The position numbers and the translations under genes are program-made. DNA of 64,000 nucleotides from an uncultured Eubacteriales bacterium (GTDB taxonomy: Bacteria; Bacillota; Clostridia; Christensenellales; Aristaeellaceae). Under the pieces are notes generated by a model. That model saw only the letters and a program-made list of their open reading frames with translations, ran no database searches and had not been told where the DNA came from. Location: assembly GCA_902778055.1 (NCBI GenBank), contig CACYWL010000007.1, positions 1 through 64,000 on the forward strand, given 5' to 3'. Positions 1 through 7,134 of this stretch are shown here, piece after piece; the stretch's first letter is position 1; the number at the start of each line of letters is the position of its first letter.

Positions 1-391
1 GTCAACGGCAGAGAAACTTGATCAGTGGCTCAGGCGACGGTACCGGATGTACATCTGGAAGCAATGGAAGAAGCCTCAGACGAGATACCGTAACCTCCGA
101 AAACTGGGCGTGCCGGAAAAGCACGCTCGAATGACGGCAGGAAGCAGGCAATCGTACTGGGTGGCCTCCGACTTCTCGGCTGTGAAAAGAGCCATAACTA
201 AAGAAAGACTCGAACGCGCAGGATATTTCAATATATCCAAAGCGTACGAGTCGATACATGAGACCTGCATCTTACGGACGGTAGTCCATACTATGTAAGC
301 TGATAACCTGATTGCATTACACGCGCCGTGTACCGAACGGTACGCACGGTGCGGTGAGAGGACGGGGGCTAATCACCCCCTCCTACTCGAT
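1..391 (+). mobile_element. 3' portion of a group II intron, cut by the window edge
   Basis: The maturase C-terminus ends at 298. A domain V-like hairpin follows at about 322-353: GCCGTGTACC, a short loop, and a GGTA..CACGG return arm, starting with a CGC triad rather than AGC. A domain VI-like hairpin at 356-388 pairs GAG/AGGA/GGGGG with CCCCC/TCCT/CTC and leaves A385 bulged as the likely branch point. The intron would end at about T391. CGC in domain V is known from bacterial class C introns, which usually insert just after terminator hairpins; the class is inferred. The 5' half lies outside the window. Confidence 0.8.
2..298 (+). CDS. ltrA: Group II intron reverse transcriptase/maturase, C-terminal part
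   Basis: This is the last 98 codons of an intron-encoded reverse transcriptase/maturase, open to the left edge with its first full codon at position 2. The visible part is the maturase (X/thumb) region and tail: the W-x-RRR-x-R run, the WKQWKKP.TR motif, a SR..YW.AS segment and a final LERAGYFN..K.YE, all typical of group II maturases. The protein would bind and help splice its own intron RNA and prime its insertion into DNA. The polymerase domains lie outside the window, so whether the protein is intact cannot be judged. Confidence 0.88.
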   Translation, partial: STAEKLDQWLRRRYRMYIWKQWKKPQTRYRNLRKLGVPEKHARMTAGSRQSYWVASDFSAVKRAITKERLERAGYFNISKAYESIHETCILRTVVHTM

Positions 392-417
392 TTTCTTCTT
401 TTTGCACCGCAGTTCAT

Positions 418-446
418 TTGCACTGCACAGGCGAAAGTGCTATAAT
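418..446 (+). promoter_or_regulatory. Sigma-A-type promoter for the micro-protein/kinase operon
   Basis: TTGCAC (418-423), a 17-base spacer and TATAAT (441-446), 27-32 bases upstream of the start of the first micro-protein. It lies just beyond the inferred 3' end of the group II intron. Confidence 0.75.
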
Positions 447-477
447 TTTGCACAGCAAATTGCTGGAGGAACGGAAC

Positions 478-594
478 ATGAGCTCTCAGAGAATGGAACG
501 AAAACGCCGGACCAACCGGATTGTTGCCCTTGTGATCGCGTGCATCATGATTTTTTCTGTGCTTGCTGCTGCGATTCTGAGCCAGGTCTGGTAG
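478..594 (+). CDS. Single-span membrane micro-protein (38 aa)
   Basis: A 38-residue protein with a basic N-terminus (MSSQRMERKRRTNR) and one hydrophobic segment from about residue 15 to 34, ending SQVW. It is probably anchored with its N-terminus inside. GGAGG at 467-471 sits eight bases before the ATG, and a consensus promoter lies just upstream, so it is very probably translated. No family is recognised. It is followed by a second micro-protein of the same design and then a hybrid sensor kinase, so a role as a small membrane partner of that kinase is possible but only inferred from position. Confidence 0.6.
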   Translation: MSSQRMERKRRTNRIVALVIACIMIFSVLAAAILSQVW

Positions 595-656
595 AAACCG
601 CGCGGAAGGATGGGCTTTGAGGCCAGATCATGAGTGCTTACGGAAAGGATGGGTTT

Positions 657-779
657 ATGCGGTCCCGAAGACTGAGCGGCGTTACGGCCGGAACGGTTAT
701 CATGCTGATTGTCACCGCTGCTGTTCTTGCTATTTCTCTGTATCTTCTCCTGATTCTTTTCGGAGGACAGCATCATTGA
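657..779 (+). CDS. Second single-span membrane micro-protein (40 aa)
   Basis: The 40-residue product begins MRSRRLSG and has one long hydrophobic stretch (about residues 9-35), ending GGQHH. AAAGGA at 644-649 precedes the ATG by seven bases. An in-frame ATG at 630 with a weaker GAGG would give 49 residues, and the choice is not certain. No homology is recognised. It lies 63 bases after the first micro-protein and 51 bases before the kinase start at 831, on the same strand with no terminator between, so all three are probably cotranscribed. Confidence 0.5.
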   Translation: MRSRRLSGVTAGTVIMLIVTAAVLAISLYLLLILFGGQHH

Positions 780-830
780 CGGGGGCTTCCTTTGAACAAC
801 GGCTTTATGATGAAAAAAGGTGAATCCCTG

Positions 831-3800
831 ATGAGTCAGAAAAAGGTATCTTTTACGACGAAAATTCTGCTGCCCGGCATCCTGGTTCTTGCATTGATCC
901 TGGTGGCCGGGACGATCTGGATGGGTCAGGAGGCCAGACAGGATACTGAACAGGCGGTTCGTTCCGTCAGCCTGCTGTACCTGGATGAGCTGGCTGGCCG
1001 TCGTGAACAGGTGGTTGAAAATAATCTGCAGGAAAAGATACAGACCATCCGTGTGGCCATTGATCTGATGACCGAAGAGGACCTCAGTGACAAGACTCAT
1101 CTGGAGGCTTACCAAAGGCGGATGAAGCAGCTTTACAAGCTGGACAAATTTGCCTTTGTGGACACAGATGGACTGATCTATACCTCTACGGGGACGGAGA
1201 GCAATATCGGGGAATATCCTTTTGATTACCTGACGTTCACCGAGCCTGATATTTTCATCTATCACCCGGGGAAAGAGGACAGACGAGTCATTATTGCAGT
1301 GCCTGTTCATATTTCTTTCCAGGGGAAGGATTTTTCTGCCTGCTTCATGGCGATTGAAATGCAGGAGATGCTCTCCGGCGTCTCCATGACGACCAATACC
1401 GGCAATGCCACATTCTGCAATATATATACAACTGAAGGGGAGGCGCTGACCGAGTATGTACTCGGCGGACTGGCGGGACAGGACAACCTGCTGGAGGCCA
1501 TGCGAATTGCGGAGTTTGAGCCTCCCTATTCCTACGAAGCCTTTCTTGAGGAATTCCGCGCCGGCGCGCGGGGAGTTGTTTCGTTCAGTTTCAACGGGAT
1601 TCGGGAGACGCTGACCTACATTCCCGTCAGCGGAACCGATTGGCAGCTGACCTATCTGATCCGGGAAAGCGTTGTGAGCGATCGGATCAGCACCATCTCC
1701 GAGGGAACCGTAAGGCGGAGCATCATTCAGACCGGGCTGACCATGGCCGCCGCGCTTGCGATGTTCGGACTGATCTTTTATCAGACAAGAAAGAATGCCA
1801 GGCTTCAGCTGGCTCAGGAGACCGCCGAGGCTGAGAACCGCGTGAAACAAGCAGAACTTGAGCGCCGTCTGGCTCTGCAGGAAAAGCTGCTGGCGGAAGA
1901 AAAACAGAGAAAGCAGCAAAACAGGATGATCGCTGCCCTGGCGGCGGATTACTGGAGCGTCTACTATCTGGAGCTTGGAAGCGGCGAGGGCGTGTGCTAC
2001 CAGCCTCATCCGGATCTGGACCGCCCCGGCCTTTGCGCCGGTGAGCATTTCAGGTTTCCGGACTCCTTCACGGCCTATGCGGAACAGTATGTTACCGAGC
2101 AGTACCGGGATGAATTCCTCGGCTTCATTCAGCCTGATCATATTCGGGAGGAACTGGAAAAACAGCCTGTCATCTCCTATACTTATACGGTAATGCGGCA
2201 TGGGAAGGAAAGCTATGAAACCGTTCGCTTTGCCAGGGTTGATAAAGAGGGCAGGCAAAGCGGGGGAGTGGACAGTGTCGGTGCCTGCCTGGTGGATGCC
2301 GACGTACAAACCCGAAGCGCCATGCAACAGCGTCAGGCGCTGCACGACGCCCTGTCCGCGGCCGAGGACTCGAACCGGGCCAAATCCGTGTTCCTCTCCA
2401 ACATGAGCCACGAAATCCGCACACCCATGAACGCCATCATCGGGCTGGACAACATTGCGCTGAATGATCCCGATACACCGCCGAAAACCAGGGAATACCT
2501 GGAAAAAATCGGAACCAGTGCCGAACATCTGCTGGGTATCATCAACGATATTCTGGACATGTCCCGTATCGAGTCAGGACGAATGACGCTGAAAAATGAG
2601 GAGTTCTCCTTCAGAAAGCTGGTGGAGGCCCTGAATAACATGTTCAGCAGCCAATGCGCGGAGAAGGGGCTGCAGTACCGCTGCCTGATCAATTCTGAGA
2701 CAGATGAATACTATATCGGCGACAACATGAAGCTTCGGCAGGTGCTGATCATTATTCTCGGCAACGCGGTCAAATTTACTCCCGAGGGCGGGCATGTTGA
2801 GATGCAGATTGAACGTGTCGCCCAATATGATGGTAAATCCACGCTATGCTTCCGGATTTCAGATACAGGAATCGGGATGAGCAAGGAATACCTTCCCCAT
2901 ATTTTTGATACCTTCTCTCAGGAAAATGCCTCCTCAACCAACAAATACGGCAGCTCCGGGCTTGGCATGGCCATTACCAAAAGCATTGTCGAGATGATGA
3001 ACGGAAATATTGAGGTGGAGAGCGAGAAGGGAGCCGGCACGACCTTTACCGTAACGATCACCCTCACGGATTCCGTACGGAAGGATGAGGAGCGTGAGGA
3101 AGAAATCCGGCCCGGAGACATGAGTGTCCTGATTGTGGACGATGATCCCGTAGCCTGCAGACATGGACAGCTGGTGCTGCAAAAGGCCGGCATCGCTGCA
3201 GAAACGGCTGAATCAGGACAGCGGGCCCTGGAGATGATCCGGCTTCGGCATGCGCGGATGGAACCCTATAATCTGATTCTTGTGGACTGGAAGATGCCAG
3301 ATATGGATGGCGTCGAGACCACCCGGCTGATCCGCAGGGAGATAGGGCACGAGTCCGCCATCATTATTCTGACCGCATACCGCTGGGATGATGTCCAGGA
3401 AGAAGCGCAGGAAGCCGGCGTGGACAGCTTTATACCCAAGCCGCTGTTTGCAGGGGCGGTGATGGAGGAGTTTAAAACCGCCCTAAAGAAAAAGAACCCG
3501 CCTAAGCGGGAAGACAGCCGCGGCGCCTGCCTGACCGGAAAGCGCGTGCTGCTTGCGGAAGATATCGATGTCAACGCGGAGATCATGGTCATGGTGCTGG
3601 GAATGCGGGGGATCACTGCGGAGCGTGCGGGGAACGGCCGGATCGCCGTGGAGATGTTCACCGGACATTCTGAAGGATATTATGATGCGATTCTGATGGA
3701 TATGAGGATGCCTGAAATGGACGGGCTGGAGGCCACCCGCAGAATCCGTGCGATGGATCGGGAGGATGCGAAGCGTATCCCGGTGATAGCGCTGACTGCC

Positions 3801-3959
3801 AATGCGTTTGACGAGGATGTCCAGCGCAGCATGCAGGCCGGGCTGAATGCTCATCTTTCGAAGCCCGTTCAGCCGGAGCTGCTTTTCGAGACGCTGGAAC
3901 AACTGATCGGGAAGAATACGGCCGGACAGCAGGGTAACGAACCGTCAGCGCCGAACTAA
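831..3959 (+). CDS. Hybrid sensor histidine kinase with two receiver domains
   Basis: A 1042-residue membrane sensor. TM1 is at about 11-32, a roughly 265-residue extracellular sensor region (Cache-like by position and size) follows, then TM2 at about 300-320 and a coiled coil. The HisKA box SHEIRTP has the phospho-acceptor His near residue 527. The ATPase domain has an N box (GNAVKFTPE), DTGIGM and a GLGMAI G2 box. REC1 has IVDDD and acceptor Asp about 819 (VDWKMPDMDG); REC2 has LAEDIDVN and acceptor Asp about 957 (MDMRMPEMDG). There is no HPt or output domain, so the phosphate must go to a separate HPt or the final step is phospho-signalling within the protein. Start 831 is chosen because AAAGGTG sits about nine bases before it; in-frame ATGs at 792 and 807 lack a good site. 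The ligand is unknown. Confidence 0.93.
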   Translation: MSQKKVSFTTKILLPGILVLALILVAGTIWMGQEARQDTEQAVRSVSLLYLDELAGRREQVVENNLQEKIQTIRVAIDLMTEEDLSDKTHLEAYQRRMKQLYKLDKFAFVDTDGLIYTSTGTESNIGEYPFDYLTFTEPDIFIYHPGKEDRRVIIAVPVHISFQGKDFSACFMAIEMQEMLSGVSMTTNTGNATFCNIYTTEGEALTEYVLGGLAGQDNLLEAMRIAEFEPPYSYEAFLEEFRAGARGVVSFSFNGIRETLTYIPVSGTDWQLTYLIRESVVSDRISTISEGTVRRSIIQTGLTMAAALAMFGLIFYQTRKNARLQLAQETAEAENRVKQAELERRLALQEKLLAEEKQRKQQNRMIAALAADYWSVYYLELGSGEGVCYQPHPDLDRPGLCAGEHFRFPDSFTAYAEQYVTEQYRDEFLGFIQPDHIREELEKQPVISYTYTVMRHGKESYETVRFARVDKEGRQSGGVDSVGACLVDADVQTRSAMQQRQALHDALSAAEDSNRAKSVFLSNMSHEIRTPMNAIIGLDNIALNDPDTPPKTREYLEKIGTSAEHLLGIINDILDMSRIESGRMTLKNEEFSFRKLVEALNNMFSSQCAEKGLQYRCLINSETDEYYIGDNMKLRQVLIIILGNAVKFTPEGGHVEMQIERVAQYDGKSTLCFRISDTGIGMSKEYLPHIFDTFSQENASSTNKYGSSGLGMAITKSIVEMMNGNIEVESEKGAGTTFTVTITLTDSVRKDEEREEEIRPGDMSVLIVDDDPVACRHGQLVLQKAGIAAETAESGQRALEMIRLRHARMEPYNLILVDWKMPDMDGVETTRLIRREIGHESAIIILTAYRWDDVQEEAQEAGVDSFIPKPLFAGAVMEEFKTALKKKNPPKREDSRGACLTGKRVLLAEDIDVNAEIMVMVLGMRGITAERAGNGRIAVEMFTGHSEGYYDAILMDMRMPEMDGLEATRRIRAMDREDAKRIPVIALTANAFDEDVQRSMQAGLNAHLSKPVQPELLFETLEQLIGKNTAGQQGNEPSAPN

Positions 3960-4062
3960 TGCATCAAGGAACCCGCACGAATGTGCAGAAACCTGTTGCG
4001 AAAGCCGTCGATGACCGTGCTTTCTCATATTACTTCAGTTGATGAAACAGGAGGTGCTTCCC

Positions 4063-4686
4063 ATGGTTGTGTATTCTGTCAAAGATCCCGAGTTTGCTCC
4101 CTATGGAAAGGTTCTGGAAGGCTATGACACTTCTGAGCTGATTGCCGCCATGAAAACCATTCCGCTGCCGGAGACCGGAACCGCGTATGAGCCGGGGATC
4201 AAAGCCCTGGAGGACTGCCGGATTTTTTCCTGCCTGCGGGATCGGGCCTACGGCGGCATGCCTGTACAGATTGGCATGTGCTGGGGGCACAACACCCGTC
4301 TGAACTGCCTCGAATATCACCGGGACAGCGAGATCAATATCGGAGAGGGAGACTTTATTCTGCTGCTGGCCAAGGCGGAGGATATCATTGACGGCAAACT
4401 GGATACCTCCCGGGTGAAGGCTTTCCGTGCTCCGGCCGGTGCAGCGGTGGAGGTATATGAAACCTCCCTGCATTATGCTCCCTGCCAGGTGGACGGAGAA
4501 GGATTCCGCGTTGCAGTTGTTCTTCCCCTGGGCACCAACACGGAAAAGCCGGATATACGGATCCAGAACGAAGAGGACAAATGGCTCTGGGCCCGGAACA
4601 AGTGGCTCATTGCCCATCCCGAAAGCAGCGAGGCGGCTGACGGCGCCTACGTAGGGCTGGTTGGGGAGAATATTGACATCGCATGA
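4063..4686 (+). CDS. DUF4867 family protein
   Basis: A 207-residue soluble protein that resembles the DUF4867 family, which has a cupin-like barrel. Visible signs are a His-rich stretch (GHNTRLNCLEYHRDSEI) and an acidic GDFILLL strand in the middle, then ETSLHYAPC and a proline/glycine-rich C-terminal half. Biochemical function is unknown; members often sit near sugar-metabolism genes. CAGGAGG at 4048-4054 fixes the ATG at 4063 rather than the upstream in-frame TTG at 4039. It lies 103 bases after the kinase on the same strand and ends at a terminator shared with the convergent symporter gene. Confidence 0.75.
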   Translation: MVVYSVKDPEFAPYGKVLEGYDTSELIAAMKTIPLPETGTAYEPGIKALEDCRIFSCLRDRAYGGMPVQIGMCWGHNTRLNCLEYHRDSEINIGEGDFILLLAKAEDIIDGKLDTSRVKAFRAPAGAAVEVYETSLHYAPCQVDGEGFRVAVVLPLGTNTEKPDIRIQNEEDKWLWARNKWLIAHPESSEAADGAYVGLVGENIDIA

Positions 4687-4706
4687 TCCCGGAACCGAAG
4701 CATAAA

Positions 4707-4742
4707 GAAAACAGCTCTGCCTCAGGCAGGGCCGTTTTCTTT
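4707..4742. terminator. Bidirectional terminator between DUF4867 and putP
   Basis: A near-perfect hairpin (GAAAACAGCTCTGCCT / AGGCAGGGCCGTTTTC) between convergent genes, with T-rich sequence leaving it on both strands. Confidence 0.8.
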
Positions 4743-4754
4743 GTTCGTATGGTC

Positions 4755-6233
4755 TTAAGCCTGTTCCGGATCGCGATAGCTGACGCCGGCGTCGAACAGC
4801 TTTTCCACCTCCGCATCGGGAGCTTTGGTGCACAGGGAAACGACAACGGAGACGATAAGACCGCACAGAAAGCCCGGCACGATTTCATAGACTCCGGTAC
4901 CGGAGAAGAAGATCAGCCAAAGGATATCGACTGCTGCGCCTGCCAGGATTCCGCACAGGGCGCCGGGAAAATTAAACCGCTTCCAGAAAAGAGAAAGCAG
5001 AATGACTGGCCCGAAGGCGGCGCCGAAGACGCCCCAGGCGTTGGAGACCAGGTTCATAATGGACTGGGCACCAGGATCAGAGGCGATGATCAGTGCGACC
5101 GCTGCAATGATGATCACCACGAGGCGGCCGGTCCAGAGCATCTCACGGTCTGAGACGCGATTGCTGCGGACAATGGGCTTATAGACATCGCTCGAGAACG
5201 CTGATGCCGCGGAAAGAAGCTGGCTGTCCGCCGTCGACATGGAGGCGGCCAGGATAGCTGAGAGAAGAATGCCGGCGAGAACGGGAGGGAATATATTCCG
5301 CACCATGGTAATAAAAACGGTCTCATTCTCCACCAGGGAATTGTCCAGCCCCAGCATTTCCCGTCCAAATATGCCGACCAGGGCGGCGAATATAAGAATC
5401 AGCGTCGTCCAGGTGATTCCGATGGCCGAGGAACGGCGGATATCCTTCTGACTCTTGACAGACAGGAAACGGATTATGATATGGGGCATACCGAAATACC
5501 CAAGGCCCCATCCCAGGCCCGAAACGATATCCTTCCAGCTCGTGAAGGGATGGAAGAAACCGGGAGTCTGAGAGACGATTTCCGCCTGATCCACTGTCAG
5601 CATATTGGCCGCGAAAAGGGGAGCGAGCAGGAGAGAGCCCAGCATCAGCAGCCCCTGGAAAAAGTCCGTCCAGCATACGGCGGAAAAGCCGCCGAGAAAA
5701 GTGTAGCAGATGATGATCCCCGCAGCCAGATACATGGCCAACCGGGGCTCGATACCGATTACTGTACTGAAGACACGGCCGGCCGCCTTGATCGAGGAAG
5801 CGGCATAGATGGTATAGGCAATCAGGAAGATGACCGCGCAGACCACCTGAAGGGCGTAGGATTTTGATTTGAAGCGCCGGGTCAGGTACTGGGGAATTGT
5901 GATCGCATCATCCGCCACAACGGAAAAGGCACGCAGCCGGGGTGCCTCGATCAGCCAGCTCAGCGCATATCCGAGCGCAAGGCCGACAGGGATCCACAGC
6001 TGTCCGAGCCCGAGAGCGTATATTGCCGAGGGCAGACCCATCAGCACCCAGGCGCTCATGTCCGAAGCGCCCGCAGAGAGCGCCGAAACCCACGGACCCA
6101 TTCTGCGCCCGCCAAGGAAATACTCCTTTTCCCCGGCACCCTTGCTTCGCAGGAAGAAAAATAGCCCGATACCAATCATGAAGATCAGATAGACCACAAA
6201 AACGATGGCTTCCGCGATGTTTGTAATCTTCAT
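4755..6233 (-). CDS. putP: Sodium/proline symporter
   Basis: A 492-residue integral membrane protein of the sodium:solute symporter (SSS) family, most like PutP. It imports proline together with Na+. Recognisable parts are the EYFLGGRRMGPW motif after the first helix, SAGASDMSAWVLMGLP (which contains the substrate/Na+ site region of PutP), the following PRLR loop with TIPQYL, and about thirteen hydrophobic segments overall. A GGAGGG ribosome site lies six bases before the ATG. It is transcribed alone, convergent with DUF4867 and divergent from rpsO. Related SSS carriers move other solutes, but overall similarity favours proline. Confidence 0.92.
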   Translation of the reverse strand: MKITNIAEAIVFVVYLIFMIGIGLFFFLRSKGAGEKEYFLGGRRMGPWVSALSAGASDMSAWVLMGLPSAIYALGLGQLWIPVGLALGYALSWLIEAPRLRAFSVVADDAITIPQYLTRRFKSKSYALQVVCAVIFLIAYTIYAASSIKAAGRVFSTVIGIEPRLAMYLAAGIIICYTFLGGFSAVCWTDFFQGLLMLGSLLLAPLFAANMLTVDQAEIVSQTPGFFHPFTSWKDIVSGLGWGLGYFGMPHIIIRFLSVKSQKDIRRSSAIGITWTTLILIFAALVGIFGREMLGLDNSLVENETVFITMVRNIFPPVLAGILLSAILAASMSTADSQLLSAASAFSSDVYKPIVRSNRVSDREMLWTGRLVVIIIAAVALIIASDPGAQSIMNLVSNAWGVFGAAFGPVILLSLFWKRFNFPGALCGILAGAAVDILWLIFFSGTGVYEIVPGFLCGLIVSVVVSLCTKAPDAEVEKLFDAGVSYRDPEQA

Positions 6234-6268
6234 TCCATTCCCTCCTTCTTATTCAATAAACTGTACAC

Positions 6269-6297
6269 AGTATACTACATCCAGAGCATATTCAAAA
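6269..6297 (-). promoter_or_regulatory. Probable promoter of putP
   Basis: On the minus strand a TATACT -10 box (6274-6269) is preceded by TTTTGA with a 17-base spacer, or by TTGAAT with 15. The -10 is good and the -35 ambiguous. Confidence 0.5.
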
Positions 6298-6353
6298 TCA
6301 TCAGACTAAAAAAAACATCATATATACATTTTTTATGGAGCGGGATTTGGATA

Positions 6354-6382
6354 TTTACAAAACAGAGATTATTTGTTAAGAT
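6354..6382 (+). promoter_or_regulatory. Promoter of rpsO
   Basis: TTTACA (6354-6359), 17-base spacer, TAAGAT (6377-6382). It is followed by a roughly 100-base GC-rich leader before the S15 start. Confidence 0.65.
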
Positions 6383-6389
6383 ACTAAGC

Positions 6390-6480
6390 GGGTTCGAATG
6401 AACCGCGCGCGCAGGCGTCCGATTTCTCCGACGGCGCTCCGGGCCCGCGGCGATTGACACCCGAAAGAATAAAGGAGGGC
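6390..6480 (+). promoter_or_regulatory. GC-rich rpsO leader, possible S15 autoregulatory RNA
   Basis: The untranslated leader contains the hairpin GGTTCGAATGAACC (6391-6404) and a foldable GCGC..CGTCCGA/TCCGACGGCGC segment before the ribosome site. S15 is known to repress its own mRNA through leader structures in several bacteria, with unrelated RNA shapes in different groups. That this leader does so is inference. Confidence 0.35.
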
Positions 6481-6489
6481 ATGAAGAAC

Positions 6490-6744
6490 ATGACCAAAGC
6501 TGAAATCATCGCCGCCTATGCCCAGCATGAAGGCGACACCGGTTCCCCCGAGGTTCAGATCGCGCTGCTGACTGAACGGATCAATCACCTGAACGAGCAT
6601 CTGAAGGCGAACAGGAATGACCACCATTCCAACCGCGGCCTGCTGCTGATGGTCGGCCGCCGTCGCAATATGCTGGAGTATCTGAAGAAGACCGATATCG
6701 AGCGCTATCGTACGCTGATCGCCCGTCTGAACCTGCGGAAGTAA
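6490..6744 (+). CDS. rpsO: 30S ribosomal protein S15
   Basis: An 84-residue S15, which binds 16S rRNA in the central domain of the small subunit and starts platform assembly. The hallmark [40 protein letters not shown] and the C-terminal YR.LI..L.LRK are all present. AGGAGGG (6473-6479) lies ten bases before the ATG at 6490 and only one base before the in-frame ATG at 6481, so 6490 is chosen; the product is then a few residues shorter than the usual 88-89. The gene is followed by pnp, the classical rpsO-pnp order. Confidence 0.96.
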   Translation: MTKAEIIAAYAQHEGDTGSPEVQIALLTERINHLNEHLKANRNDHHSNRGLLLMVGRRRNMLEYLKKTDIERYRTLIARLNLRK

Positions 6745-7134
6745 ATTATCCGTCAGGATTCCGGTTTTCCGCGCCCCGAAGAAGGGGAAAGGATACATGC
6801 CGCCGGAGGAGTTTCTTCCGGCGGCTTTCTCAAGCGCGGACAGTTCTCTGATCGGAGAGGAGCACTGTGCGCGGCAGGATCCGGAGAATCGCGTGTTATC
6901 CCTTGAAAATCCCCGGGCGGGGGGTTTTCATATGATAGCATACGATGCTCCGGTGACAGATTTCCCGGCATGGCCGATCCCGAGGGTTGAAAAGGCCCGG
7001 TGGGAACGTGAACCCAAAAAGATTGTATGAGGCCGGGATACGGAGATTCGGGTGATCTTGCAGGGACAGAGCCCGGATCGAAGATGACGAAGAAGAGAAG
7101 AAGACGAAGAAGATAAGAAGGAGAAAAAGAAAGA
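6745..7134 (+). other. 390-base rpsO-pnp intergenic region with two hairpins and a purine tract
   Basis: No gene of normal size is seen. A 9-bp hairpin (GCCGCCGGA/TCCGGCGGC, 6799-6825) with a short T-run follows rpsO. A second 10-bp hairpin (6905-6929) has no T-run after it. The last 60 bases before pnp are almost pure A/G. Such structured rpsO-pnp spacers are known sites of RNase III cleavage and PNPase autoregulation in other bacteria. Confidence 0.5.
6799..6830 (+). terminator. Weak terminator or attenuator after rpsO
   Basis: A perfect 9-bp GC stem with a 9-base loop, followed by TTTCT. The short T-run suggests partial read-through into pnp. Confidence 0.55.

Noticed and set aside
486..2528. 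680-codon ORF on the minus strand opposite the hybrid kinase
   Set aside because: It lacks any domain or ribosome site, its translation looks like random His/Arg/Gly-rich sequence, and the plus-strand kinase domains cover the same bases.
6905..6929. Second terminator after rpsO
   Set aside because: The T bases are part of the stem and no T-run follows it, so it is described only as a hairpin.
6785..7030. Short plus-strand ORF (77 codons) between rpsO and pnp
   Set aside because: It is read through the rpsO terminator hairpin, has low-complexity Pro/Ala content and no family resemblance.
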